DNA of 64,000 bases from contig NZ_FMZS01000010.1 of the NCBI RefSeq assembly GCF_900101265.1, positions 248,001 to 312,000 of the forward strand, written 5' to 3'. This document shows, piece by piece, positions 8,035 to 16,570 of the stretch (the stretch's first letter is position 1; each line of letters begins with the position of its first letter). The notes under the pieces were generated by a model that did no database searches, had not been told where the DNA came from, and worked only from the letters and a program-made list of their open reading frames with translations. This stretch comes from Massilia sp. PDC64. Its GTDB lineage: Bacteria > Pseudomonadota > Gammaproteobacteria > Burkholderiales > Burkholderiaceae_D. The position numbers and the translations under genes are program-made.

Positions 8035-8718
8035 TCAACCCCGGATGGCCTTGGCCAGCTGCCACTGCTGTTCCAGCACGCCCGGTCCGAATTCCTGCGA
8101 TCCGCCGATGGTCTCGGCCAGTGCCGTGAAGTACGCGGCTTCCTCGAACAGCAGGATGTTCTTCGACACGTCGGTGATGCTGGCGCCCCAGAACGTGGCG
8201 CCGCCGTTCGCTTCCAGGATGGCGAAGTGGCCGGCATCCTCCGCCAGACGGTCGAGGATGAAGCTCGCCTCGCTCGGGCGGCGGTCGATGTAGACGGGCA
8301 GTTCGCGGATCTGCGTGAAGCGCTGCGCGGGTGCGTAGCGGATCGGCAGCACGCGGTGCGCGCCGGCCCAGGCGCCCAGGTAGGGCGTGTGCACGTGGAT
8401 CACAGCCTGCACTTCCGGGCGCTGTTTGAATACGTCGATGTAGCGTCCGCCGCCGGCCGCAACGCGCGGCGGACCTTGCAGCACCTTGCCGTCGAAGCCG
8501 AGCAGGCCTGGCTTCGCTTCCTGGTCCGGATTGAACGGATCGGCCGCGGACAGCACGACGAGCTGTTCCTGCCCAGGCACGCGCACGATGGCCTGGAACG
8601 TGTTGGTGGCGGACAGCGTACGCGTGTCCTTCAATACGCGGGCCGCGTGCGCGAATTCGCGGGCGATCGCGTCGATGGCTTCGGTGGCCGCGGCGGCGGG
8701 GAGGGTGAGGTCGGTCAT
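8035..8718 (-). CDS. Class II aldolase/adducin-family protein
   Basis: 227 residues. It carries the zinc-binding VIHVHTPYLGAWAG motif (near residue 110), an N-terminal RTLSATNTF segment and the ANGGATFWGAS region near residue 170 typical of class II aldolases. Members cleave or dehydrate phosphorylated sugars or keto acids, and several act in sulfur salvage (for example MtnB in methionine salvage). Its place in a sulfur-scavenging operon suggests processing of the carbon skeleton left after desulfurisation, but the substrate cannot be deduced. The stop lies one base before the flavin reductase start. Confidence 0.85.
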   Translation of the reverse strand: MTDLTLPAAAATEAIDAIAREFAHAARVLKDTRTLSATNTFQAIVRVPGQEQLVVLSAADPFNPDQEAKPGLLGFDGKVLQGPPRVAAGGGRYIDVFKQRPEVQAVIHVHTPYLGAWAGAHRVLPIRYAPAQRFTQIRELPVYIDRRPSEASFILDRLAEDAGHFAILEANGGATFWGASITDVSKNILLFEEAAYFTALAETIGGSQEFGPGVLEQQWQLAKAIRG

Positions 8719-8742
8719 GGTCTTCCTTTCGTTGGGGGGATG

Positions 8743-9501
8743 TCAGGCGGCGCGGGCCAGGTCGTCCTGGAACTCGGCCATCAGGCGGTCGTGGACGGCC
8801 CCGAACGCGGGGTCGCCGCGCCGGCGGGGGTACGGTAGCGGCACGTCGTGCACGCGGCGGATGCGGCCGGGGTGCTGGTCCAGCACGACGACGCGGCCGG
8901 CCAGCAGGGCCGCTTCCTCGATGTCGTGGGTGACGATCACCACTGTCAGGCCCTCGGCCTGCCACAGCGCCAGCAGCTCCTGCTGCAGGTGGGTGCGGGT
9001 GATGGCGTCGAGGGCGCCGAACGGTTCGTCCAGCAGCAGCACGGAGGGGCGGTTGACGAGCGCGCGCGCGAACGCGACGCGCTGCGCCATGCCGCCCGAG
9101 ATGGCTTTCGGGTAGGCGTCGAGGTAGTCGCCCAGGCCGAACGCGGCCAGCCGGGCGCGTACCCGTTCGCGTTTTTCCGCCGCGGGCAGCGGCAGGTCGG
9201 CGAGGGCCAGCCCGACGTTGTCGGCGAGCGTCAGCCAGGGAAACAGGCGGTGGTCCTGGAACACGATGCCGCGCCGCAGGTCGGTGCCCGCGATCGGAGC
9301 GCCGTCGTGCAGCAGGGTGCCGTCGTAGTCGGCGTCGAGGCCGGCCAGCAGGCGCAGCAGGGTCGATTTGCCGCAGCCGCTGCGGCCGACGATGGCGACG
9401 CATTCGCCGGCGGCGACCGTCAGGTCGATGCCGTCCAGGATGGTACGCGCGGCGGTGCCGCGGCCATAGGTCTTGCGCAGGTTCCGGATGGTGAGTGTCA
9501 T
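8743..9501 (-). CDS. ABC transporter ATP-binding protein, sulfonate/nitrate/taurine type
   Basis: 252 residues. Walker A GRSGCGKSTL, Q-loop FQDHRLFPWLTLADN, signature SGGMAQRVAFARAL, Walker B VLLLDEPFGALD and the switch His in VTHDIEEA are all present. It closely fits the SsuB/TauB type. It powers the two adjacent permeases (9515-10273 and the ABC half of 10270-12216) with the binding protein at 12213-13271. The gaps in this part of the operon are short, and its cytoplasmic location follows from the lack of membrane segments. Confidence 0.95.
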   Translation of the reverse strand: MTLTIRNLRKTYGRGTAARTILDGIDLTVAAGECVAIVGRSGCGKSTLLRLLAGLDADYDGTLLHDGAPIAGTDLRRGIVFQDHRLFPWLTLADNVGLALADLPLPAAEKRERVRARLAAFGLGDYLDAYPKAISGGMAQRVAFARALVNRPSVLLLDEPFGALDAITRTHLQQELLALWQAEGLTVVIVTHDIEEAALLAGRVVVLDQHPGRIRRVHDVPLPYPRRRGDPAFGAVHDRLMAEFQDDLARAA

Positions 9502-9514
9502 GGTGGTCCTTCGT

Positions 9515-10273
9515 TCATTGGTCGCGGGTATCGCGCCAGCGCAGCAGCCAGGCGCCGGCCCGTGCGGCCGCGTGGTTCATCGCATAGCCCAGCAGGCCGA
9601 TCGCGGCGACGCAGACGAGCACCGTGTCCATGCGCGCGCCGGCTTCCGCCATCAGCATGCTGTTGCCCAGGCCGGGGCCCGACGCGAACAGCAGTTCGCT
9701 GGCGACGGCGGCGATCCACGCCACGGCCAGCGCCTGCGACACGCCGCTCAGGATCGCCGGCATCGCGGCCGGCAGCGCCAGTTTCAGCAGGCGCGTGCGC
9801 GCCGACAGTCGCAGCACCTGCGCCACCTCGAGGTAACGCCGTTCCAGCTTCGCGGCACCTTCGTGGGCCTGCAGCAGGCAGGGCATGAACGCGGCCAGCT
9901 GCACGACGAACAGGCGCGCCGTCTCGCCCCGGCCCAGCCACAGGCCGATCAGCGGGATCCAGGCGAACAGCGGCACCTGGCGCAGCGCGTGGAACAGCGG
10001 ACCGAGGATGCGGTCGACGGGGCGGCACAGCGCCAGCAGCAGGCCGACGGCGATGCCGATCAGGGATCCGCTCAGCCAGCCGAAGGCCGCGCGGCCCAGG
10101 CTCGCGCCGACGGCGCCCGTGAGTTCGCCGCTGTCCCACAGCTCACGCGCGGCGGCGCCGATCTGTTGCAGCGGCGGGAAGATGCTGGCGTACAGGTCGC
10201 CCCGCTGCGATTGCAGCTGCCACGCGGCCAGCAGCAGCACGGGCAGCACCCAGCCTTTCCAGCGCGCGCTCAT
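9515..10273 (-). CDS. ABC transporter permease, SsuC/TauC type
   Basis: 252 residues with about six membrane helices. The cytoplasmic loop LKLALPAAMPAILSGVSQAL is the EAA-type coupling motif for the ATPase. The start at 10273 overlaps the stop of the upstream MFS-permease fusion (ATGA). In-frame sequence further upstream is only a shadow of that gene. SsuC-type permeases usually homodimerise; here a second permease is fused to an MFS protein, so the transporter may be a heterodimer of two different permeases. Confidence 0.92.
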   Translation of the reverse strand: MSARWKGWVLPVLLLAAWQLQSQRGDLYASIFPPLQQIGAAARELWDSGELTGAVGASLGRAAFGWLSGSLIGIAVGLLLALCRPVDRILGPLFHALRQVPLFAWIPLIGLWLGRGETARLFVVQLAAFMPCLLQAHEGAAKLERRYLEVAQVLRLSARTRLLKLALPAAMPAILSGVSQALAVAWIAAVASELLFASGPGLGNSMLMAEAGARMDTVLVCVAAIGLLGYAMNHAAARAGAWLLRWRDTRDQ

Positions 10274-12216
10274 GCCGGCCTCCACGCGAGCAGGCGGCGC
10301 TCGGCCAGTTGCAGCAGCCGGTCGAGCGCGTAGCCGATCAGCGCGGTCAGCACGATGCAGAGCATGACCTGGTCCATGCGGAACATCTGGCGGCCGAATT
10401 CCATCAACTGGCCCAGGCCCTGTTCGGCCGCGATCTCCTCGGTCAGCACGAGCAGCATCCACGAGCGCGCGAGGCCCACGCGCAGGCCCGTCAGCAGCGC
10501 GGGCGTCGCGGCCGGCAGCACGAGGCTGCGCAACAGGCGCACGGGCCGCAGGCGGTACATGGCGCCCACCTCGAACCAGGCGCCGGGGATGTTCAGCACG
10601 CCGTCGCGCACGGCCAGCGCCACCGTGAAGAACACGCCCTTCGCGACGACGAGGATCTTGAGCGTCTCGCCCACGCCGAAGAACAGGATGAACACGGGGA
10701 TCAGGGCCACGGTCGGCAGGTGGCGCAGGATCTCGAACAAGGTGCCGCAATAGTCGCGCACGTTGCGCGACAGGGCCAGCGCGATGCCGAACGCGATGCC
10801 GGCCGCCGCGCCGGCCGTGAAGCCCCCGCCCAGGCGCACGAGGGACAATTGCAGGTGTTGCTGCAGTTCGCCGTTGTCCCATAAATCCACGCCGGCCTGC
10901 CACACGGCCTGCGGCGTGGGCAGCATCTGCGGCGGCACCCAGCCGGAACGCGCGAGCGCTTCCCAGCCGGCCAGCAACAGCGCGGCCGGGACGAGGGCGG
11001 ACAGCGCGACGCGTGTCGTATCCGCATCTCCTGCGCGCGCCAGCTGGCGCCGGCGGCAGAACAGGGCCAGTGCGATCACGACGGGAATCGCGAGCAGGAA
11101 CGCCTGCTGCAGCGCGATCCAGTGCGACAGCGCGCTGCCGGCCATCGCACCGGCGAAGAAGCCCGCCATCGACGCCGTGTTGAACAGGCTGGAGATCTTG
11201 CTCTTCGCGACCGGGTGGCGGCTCAGCTGCTCCATGTTGATCAGGTGGATCAGCGCGCAGCCGGCACCCAGCAGCACGGCGCCCAGCGCGAACGGCCAGA
11301 AGCCGTCCGCCAGGCCGAGCACCGCGAGGCCGGCCACCGCCAGCGCGACGCTGGCGCCGTAGCGCTGCCCGGACGTCAGGCCGCGCACGAGGTAGCCGAG
11401 CCCCAGCAGCGCCGCGACGGACGCGACGCCGTCGATCATGACGAGCTGCACGGCGTCGCCCCGGTCCAGGTGCAGCACCTGCAGCGCGATCACGACGACG
11501 AACGCGCCGTACAGCGCGCGCACGGCGGCGGACACGAATTCGACGAGGCAGCTTTCGCCGATCTCCACGTTGGCCAGCATGGCGCGAATCTCGCGCAGCG
11601 CCGTCGTGCGCGCGCCGCCCGCGGCCGGCGCCGGCTCGTCCGGCAGGAAAGTCTGGGCGAACACGCCCATCGCGCCGAAGCTGGCGGCGACGAGCACGAA
11701 GCTCCAGCCATAGCCCAGCAGGCTGCTGAGGGCATTGGCTGCGAACGGGCCTGCCAGCCCCATGCCGACCGACAGCGCGGCGCGGTACCAGCCCGCCTTG
11801 GCGACGCCGATGCGCGGCAGCTGGTCGAGGAAGGCACTGTTCATCGATACGACGCGGAACGGGATGCACAGGCCGATCAGGAGCTGCGTGAGCGCGATCC
11901 AGTACCAGGCTTCGGTCAGCGGCAGCACGAGGTTCAGCAGCAGCGGGCCGATGCTGGCAAGGCCGTACACGCGGCGCGCGCCGAAGCGGGCGATGAGGAA
12001 ACCCGCCGGCAGGGTCAGGAGGGCCATGCCGAGCGATTCCATCGCCGAGATGATCCCGACCTGGGCCGCGCTGGCGCCGACGTGCAGGGCGTACAGCGTC
12101 GTCACCAGCTTGGCCATGCCGATGGTCGCGCCGCTGACCACGGCCAGCAGCACGAACGACAGGAGGAAGCGCACGGTGCCCGATGCCGGGCGGCGGGCCA
12201 GGACCACGGTATTCAT
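10270..12216 (-). CDS. MFS transporter fused to an ABC permease (single polypeptide)
   Basis: 648 residues in one uninterrupted frame. Residues 1 to about 392 form a 12-helix major-facilitator domain (MESLGMALLTLPAGFLIARF near 60; GAGCALIHLINMEQLSRHPV near 320). After a short basic linker (RRRQLARAGDADTTR, near 388-402), residues 403-648 form an SsuC/TauC-type ABC permease with the EAA loop RSLVLPAATPALLTGLRVGL. No start codon with a ribosome-binding site is evident at the junction, and both ends overlap neighbours by ATGA, so the fusion looks genuine. I know of no characterised protein with this order. The MFS half may export a product or sulfite while the ABC half imports (inference). Confidence 0.9.
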   Translation of the reverse strand: MNTVVLARRPASGTVRFLLSFVLLAVVSGATIGMAKLVTTLYALHVGASAAQVGIISAMESLGMALLTLPAGFLIARFGARRVYGLASIGPLLLNLVLPLTEAWYWIALTQLLIGLCIPFRVVSMNSAFLDQLPRIGVAKAGWYRAALSVGMGLAGPFAANALSSLLGYGWSFVLVAASFGAMGVFAQTFLPDEPAPAAGGARTTALREIRAMLANVEIGESCLVEFVSAAVRALYGAFVVVIALQVLHLDRGDAVQLVMIDGVASVAALLGLGYLVRGLTSGQRYGASVALAVAGLAVLGLADGFWPFALGAVLLGAGCALIHLINMEQLSRHPVAKSKISSLFNTASMAGFFAGAMAGSALSHWIALQQAFLLAIPVVIALALFCRRRQLARAGDADTTRVALSALVPAALLLAGWEALARSGWVPPQMLPTPQAVWQAGVDLWDNGELQQHLQLSLVRLGGGFTAGAAAGIAFGIALALSRNVRDYCGTLFEILRHLPTVALIPVFILFFGVGETLKILVVAKGVFFTVALAVRDGVLNIPGAWFEVGAMYRLRPVRLLRSLVLPAATPALLTGLRVGLARSWMLLVLTEEIAAEQGLGQLMEFGRQMFRMDQVMLCIVLTALIGYALDRLLQLAERRLLAWRPA

Positions 12217-13271
12217 TGCGCGGCGCCGTTCCAGTACGTTTTCAGGCCGAAGCGGTCCAGCGCCGACTGCACGTAGCGCGGCTCGAACGTGCCCACGATG
12301 TCGACGTCCTTGGCGACGAGGCCGGACCTGCGCGCGTACGCGGCCAGGTCGCGGTAATGGTCGGCCAGCGCCGGCGTGAACAGGGGCGACGCGCGTTCCT
12401 TCCAGCTGCCGGCCGTGCCCTCGTAGTCGCGCCGGATCACGCTCTCGGGAATGCCGGCCGCAGCGCCAATGCGGATCACCTGCTCGCGGTTCGCCTCGTC
12501 GGACGACCAGCGCGCGTTCTTGACGAAGGCGTCGACGACGAGCTGCGTCAGTTCCGGATTGGCCGCGATGAACGCCTTGTCGCCCCACAGCTCGGCGCGC
12601 ATCTGCCAGCTGCGCGGCGCCTGCTTGCTGTCCCAGACGATCTTGCCGAGGCCCTTGTCGACGAGGAGCCACGCGTCCGACAGCGTGAAGAACGCGTCCA
12701 CGCCACCGGCGCCCAGCGCCGCCGCGCCGGCCTGCGGGTTCAGGTTCACCACCTTCACGTCCGACAGCTTCATGCCGTTCGCCTCCAGCAGCTTGACGAA
12801 CGGGTATTCCCACGGCCGGCCGCGCATCAGCGCGACGCGCTTGCCCTTCAGGTCCTTCACGCTCTTCACGGTGGACTTGGCCGGCACGACGAGGTAGGTG
12901 TTCGAGCTGGCGGACGGCACGAGCAGCCGCGTGGGCACACCGGCCGCGTTCAGGATGATCGAGGGCAGGTCGCCGTAGGCGGCGAAGTCGATGCTGTGGT
13001 TCGAGAACGCCTCGTTGACCTGCGGGCCCACGGCGGTCGTCGACACCGGCACCCACGTCAGCTTGACGCCGCGCTTCGCGAGCTCGCGTTGCAGCTCGCC
13101 GTCCTGGTTGATGACGCCGGCGCCGCCGGCGAAGCTCTGCTTGCCCGCCGTCGTGTAGGCGACGACGGCGATGCGCACTTCGCGCGGCGCCGCCAGGGCC
13201 GCGTTGGCGAACGCGAGGCTGGCGAACAGCAGGGCCGCGAACGGACGGGCGAAACGGGTAAGTAAAGTCAT
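12213..13271 (-). CDS. Periplasmic substrate-binding protein of the sulfonate-type ABC transporter
   Basis: 352 residues. A clear signal peptide (ALLFASLAFANAALAAP) precedes REVRIAVVAYTT, then IDFAAYGDLPSIILNAAGVP and VKDLKGKRVALMRGRPWEYP, the layout of SsuA/TauA-like binding proteins. It starts at 13271, just before the signal sequence, and overlaps the next gene by four bases. It is the only exported member among the binding-protein-like genes here, which helps to show that the two following homologues (13282 and 14331) are cytoplasmic enzymes rather than binding proteins. Ligand unknown; an organosulfur compound is expected from context. Confidence 0.92.
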   Translation of the reverse strand: MTLLTRFARPFAALLFASLAFANAALAAPREVRIAVVAYTTAGKQSFAGGAGVINQDGELQRELAKRGVKLTWVPVSTTAVGPQVNEAFSNHSIDFAAYGDLPSIILNAAGVPTRLLVPSASSNTYLVVPAKSTVKSVKDLKGKRVALMRGRPWEYPFVKLLEANGMKLSDVKVVNLNPQAGAAALGAGGVDAFFTLSDAWLLVDKGLGKIVWDSKQAPRSWQMRAELWGDKAFIAANPELTQLVVDAFVKNARWSSDEANREQVIRIGAAAGIPESVIRRDYEGTAGSWKERASPLFTPALADHYRDLAAYARRSGLVAKDVDIVGTFEPRYVQSALDRFGLKTYWNGAAQ

Positions 13272-13281
13272 GCGCGGTCCT

Positions 13282-14328
13282 TTATGCGGCGATGGCGAGG
13301 CGGTCGAGCACCGTGTGGTCGACCCAGGCGGCGACGTCGAAGTCGTGCGGCAGGAAGCCCCAGGCGAGGAGGAAATCCTTGAAGTCGGCGAGCGCCGCGA
13401 TCGCATCCGGCGCGAGGCCGGTCACGAGCTTGCGATGCACGTCCTTGCCGTAGGCGAGGCGCAGCCACTCGTGCGTGGAACCGGTCTCGCGGCCCAGGAA
13501 GTCGAGCACGTCGTGCGGGTGCTCGCGGCCCCAGTCGTCCACGTCGGCCACGCGGCGCAGGAAGCGCGCGACGAGGTCAGGGCGCGCATTGATGAAGGCG
13601 CGGTCGACCGTCAGCGGGCGCGGCGAGCCGTTGTTGACGCGGACCTTCGGGTCGGGGTGAAAGCCGATGTCGGTGACGACGCGGGCGCCGATCAGGTGCG
13701 CGAGTTCGAGGCCCAGCGAGCCCTTGGCATAGATGGCGTCGACGTCGCCGCGCAGCAGGGCGCGCGTCTCGGCCGCGTACAGCGCTCGGCTCGTGGCGCT
13801 GGCCGGGTTGCTGAAGAACTGGCGCAGCTGCGGGCTGGCCGCGGCGCCGACGTCCTGCGCCGGCACGTCGACGATCTCGACGTCGCGTGCGCCGAGGCCT
13901 TCCAGGCCCAGCGCGCCGAGGAAGCCGCGCAGCGCGGCGGCGCGGAAGATGTCGATCCGCTGGCCGGGGCGGCTCGGCAGGCCGATGCGCCGGCCGCGCA
14001 GGTCGCGTACGGTACGGATGCCGGATTGGGGCAGGGCCAGGATCAGCTGGCTTTCGTCGATCCACGTCAGGCCGATCACGCGCGTGTCCGCGCCCTGCGA
14101 ACGGGCCCACAGCGCGGGGATGCTGCCGCCCTGGCGGAACGAGTGCTGCAGCGTGTGGTCGATGTGCGACGCGCGCAGGCCGGCGTTGCGGCCGTCCTGC
14201 AGCGTCTCGATGGCGATGCCGTCCGGTCCGAATTCCTGTTCGAACCAGCCCAGGTGGGCGGCGATGCCGACCGGCGTCGGCACCGGGCAGCGCGTGTACC
14301 AGATGGTTTCTACGATGGGCGTCGTCAT
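13282..14328 (-). CDS. DszB-like sulfinate desulfinase candidate (copy A)
   Basis: 348 residues with no signal peptide, opening with IWYTRCPVPTPVGIA. Against DszB (2-(2'-hydroxyphenyl)benzenesulfinate desulfinase) the catalytic residues align: Cys27, His60, Arg70 and Gly73 of DszB correspond to Cys14, His55, Arg65 and Gly68 here, and the His-to-Arg spacing of ten residues is identical. The fold is shared with sulfonate-binding proteins, so automatic annotation would call it an ABC binding protein. The absence of an export signal argues against that. It would cleave C-S of a sulfinate to release sulfite. Two bases separate it from copy B. Confidence 0.8.
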   Translation of the reverse strand: MTTPIVETIWYTRCPVPTPVGIAAHLGWFEQEFGPDGIAIETLQDGRNAGLRASHIDHTLQHSFRQGGSIPALWARSQGADTRVIGLTWIDESQLILALPQSGIRTVRDLRGRRIGLPSRPGQRIDIFRAAALRGFLGALGLEGLGARDVEIVDVPAQDVGAAASPQLRQFFSNPASATSRALYAAETRALLRGDVDAIYAKGSLGLELAHLIGARVVTDIGFHPDPKVRVNNGSPRPLTVDRAFINARPDLVARFLRRVADVDDWGREHPHDVLDFLGRETGSTHEWLRLAYGKDVHRKLVTGLAPDAIAALADFKDFLLAWGFLPHDFDVAAWVDHTVLDRLAIAA

Positions 14329-14330
14329 GG

Positions 14331-15368
14331 TCAGGTTCCGGTGCGTTGGTGGAGCGGCGCGTCCAGCGCCGCCAGCGGGGTCGGGTCGATCCAGTCGTCG
14401 ACGCTGAAGTCGGCCGCGAGGAAGCCGTGGCGCAGCAGGAAGTCCTTGTAGGCCTTCAGGCCGGCGATCGAAGCCGCGTCCAGGTTCGTCTGCAGGCGCT
14501 CGTGCACGTCGGCGCCGTAGCCGTAGCGCACCCATTCGCTCGACGCGTCCGTCTCGCGGCCGATGTAGGCCACCGTCTCGCGCGGGTGCGCGGTGGCCCA
14601 GCGGCCGGCTGCGACGACCTGCCCGAGGAAGCGCGCGACGAGGTCGGGGCGCTGCTCGATGAAGTGCTGGTCGACGGTCAGGGTGCGCGGCGTGCCGTTG
14701 CCGTTGCGGACGAGCGGGTCCGGGTGCGCGCCCAGGTCGACGACGAGGTGCGCCGCCAGCATGTGCAGGGTCTGCACACCCAGCACGCCCTTGACGAAGA
14801 TGGCGTCGACGTCGCCGCGCAGCAGGGCCGCGACTTCGCTTTCGTAATGGTGGCGCCGCGGTCCGCCGAACGGGTTCGGATACGCCGGCGTGGCATCGTC
14901 GTCGGTGCGGACGGCGTCCGTCACGTCCACCAGTTCCACCTCTGCCAGGCCGATGCCGTCCAGCGCCAGCGCCGATTCGTAGGCCTTCAGCGCGGCCGCG
15001 CGCTTGAAATCGATGCTGACCGCGTGGCGCGTGAGACCCAGCCGGCGGCCGCGCAGGTCACGCGAGGCTTCGATGCCGGAGCCGGGCAGGGTGATGATGC
15101 CCTGGAATTCGTCCGTCCACGACAGGCCGATGACGCGCGTGGCGCGGCCGCGCGAGCGGGCCCAGATCGCCGGGATGTTGCCGCCCTGGCGGAACGAGTG
15201 CGCCAGGTGGTGGTCGAAGTGCGATTCGCGCACCTCGGCTTCCACGTTGTCCTGCAGCGATTTCAACTGGATGCCGTCCGGCGCGAACTCGCGCGCCAGC
15301 CAGCCTTCCTGTACGGCGATGCCCAGCGGCGTGGGTACGGGGCAGCGGGTGTACCAGATCGTGTCCAT
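14331..15368 (-). CDS. DszB-like sulfinate desulfinase candidate (copy B)
   Basis: 345 residues, no signal peptide, opening with DTIWYTRCPVPTPLGIAV. Cys9, His50, Arg60 and Gly63 match the DszB catalytic Cys27-His60-Arg70-Gly73, with the same ten-residue His-Arg spacing (HFDHHLAHSFRQGG). It shares most motifs with copy A (DLRGRR, LLRGDVDAI, GAHPDPLVRNGNGTPR) but differs in the central loop near residues 150-175, which may shape the substrate pocket. It lies directly downstream of the SsuD-type monooxygenase gene, the order expected if the monooxygenase makes a sulfinate that this enzyme desulfinates (inference). Confidence 0.8.
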   Translation of the reverse strand: MDTIWYTRCPVPTPLGIAVQEGWLAREFAPDGIQLKSLQDNVEAEVRESHFDHHLAHSFRQGGNIPAIWARSRGRATRVIGLSWTDEFQGIITLPGSGIEASRDLRGRRLGLTRHAVSIDFKRAAALKAYESALALDGIGLAEVELVDVTDAVRTDDDATPAYPNPFGGPRRHHYESEVAALLRGDVDAIFVKGVLGVQTLHMLAAHLVVDLGAHPDPLVRNGNGTPRTLTVDQHFIEQRPDLVARFLGQVVAAGRWATAHPRETVAYIGRETDASSEWVRYGYGADVHERLQTNLDAASIAGLKAYKDFLLRHGFLAADFSVDDWIDPTPLAALDAPLHQRTGT

Positions 15369-15377
15369 GCCGTCTCC

Positions 15378-16541
15378 TTACGCGGCGCGTGCGGTGAGCT
15401 GGCGCTTGGCCGCCTGCGGCACGAGCGGCAGCACTTCCTCGCCGACGCGGTAGGCCTCTTCCAGGTGCGAATTGCTGGCCAGGATGAAGTTCGAGACACC
15501 GATGTCGACGTACTCGGCCAGGCGTTCCGCGACCTGTTCATGGCTGCCGACCAGCACGCAGCCCGGGCCGCCCCGGATCGCGGACATGCCGGCCCAGACG
15601 TTGCGGCCGACGACCAGGTCGTCGAACGCGGTCGAGCCGCCCGTCAGGTTGCGCTGGCGCTGGGCGCCGACGGATTCGCTGGCGCCGCGAGCGCGCGCGC
15701 CGCCCGTGAAGCCGAAGTTGCGCGTGGCGTCGTCCACCGTGGCGTACATCTGGCGCAGCTCGGCCCAGGCCTGCTCCTCGGTCTCGCGCGCCAGCACGTC
15801 GATGCGCATGCCGAAGCGGATCTCGCGGTCGACCTTCAGCGCGTCGAAGGCACGGCGGGCGGCGTCGACGACTTCGCGCTGCTTCGCCAGCGGCTCGCCC
15901 CACGTCAGGTGCACGTCGGCGTGGCGCGCGGCCACCCGCATCGACGCGTCGCTGGCGCCGGCCAGGTACACGCGCGGCACGTCCTGGCGCACGAGCGGCT
16001 CGAGCAGGCCGCCGCCCTGCACCTGGTAGTGCCTGCCTTCGTAGTCGAACGGCGCGCCGGCCGTCACGCCGCGCACGACGTCGAGGAATTCCTCGGTGCG
16101 GGCGTAGCGCTCGTCGTGGCCGTTGAAGTCGCCGTAGCCGCGCTGGGCGTTCGGGTCGCCGCCGGAAATCACGTTCCACTCGACGCGGCCGCGCGAGATG
16201 CGCTGCAGGCTGGCCGCCATCTGCGCCGCGTAGGCGGGCTGGATGAAGTGCGGCTGCAGGGCGATGAGCAGGCGCAGGCGGCGCGTCTCGCGCGCCAGCG
16301 CGGCGGCCGTCACCCACGGCTCGTCGGTGAAGCGGAAGATCGGGATCAGCGCACCGTGGAAGCCGTTGATCTCGGCGGCGCGCGCCACCTGCGACAGGTA
16401 GTCGATGTAGCCGAAGCCGTCGTCGTCCACGCGCGGGGCGACGCGCGCGCGGGACGTGTTCCATTCGCCGCGGGTGTGTTTGTCGTGGGCCTTGCGGCCG
16501 TCGCCATGCATCGGCAGGCGCCAGAGGAATTCGATGCTCAT
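15378..16541 (-). CDS. ssuD: FMNH2-dependent alkanesulfonate monooxygenase, SsuD-like
   Basis: 387 residues of the bacterial-luciferase-like family, close to SsuD in length (381 in E. coli) and motifs: EFLWRLPMHGDG at the N-terminus, LRLLIALQPHFIQPAYAAQM, VEWNVISGGDP, VHLTWGEP, ALVGS-type GCVLVGSHEQVAERLAEY and SNSHLEEAYRVGE near the end. SsuD-type enzymes use FMNH2 and O2 to release sulfite from sulfonates; relatives act on sulfones. The first ~40 residues hold a basic insertion (HTRGEWNTSRARV) not typical of SsuD. It is first in the segment controlled by the internal sigma-54 promoter at 16575-16590, with GGATCC-type Shine-Dalgarno AAGGAT before the ATG. Confidence 0.88.
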   Translation of the reverse strand: MSIEFLWRLPMHGDGRKAHDKHTRGEWNTSRARVAPRVDDDGFGYIDYLSQVARAAEINGFHGALIPIFRFTDEPWVTAAALARETRRLRLLIALQPHFIQPAYAAQMAASLQRISRGRVEWNVISGGDPNAQRGYGDFNGHDERYARTEEFLDVVRGVTAGAPFDYEGRHYQVQGGGLLEPLVRQDVPRVYLAGASDASMRVAARHADVHLTWGEPLAKQREVVDAARRAFDALKVDREIRFGMRIDVLARETEEQAWAELRQMYATVDDATRNFGFTGGARARGASESVGAQRQRNLTGGSTAFDDLVVGRNVWAGMSAIRGGPGCVLVGSHEQVAERLAEYVDIGVSNFILASNSHLEEAYRVGEEVLPLVPQAAKRQLTARAA

Positions 16542-16570
16542 TGTGGATCCTTCGTGATCGGGTGATGGTT

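Noticed and set aside
10270-12216. Two separate genes (MFS and permease) rather than a fusion
   Set aside because: No stop codon, no start codon with a ribosome-binding site and no frame change at the junction; the reading frame is continuous in the sequence given.
13282-15368. Two further periplasmic binding proteins of the ABC transporter
   Set aside because: Neither has a signal peptide, and both keep the complete DszB catalytic residues, which exported sulfonate-binding proteins do not need.
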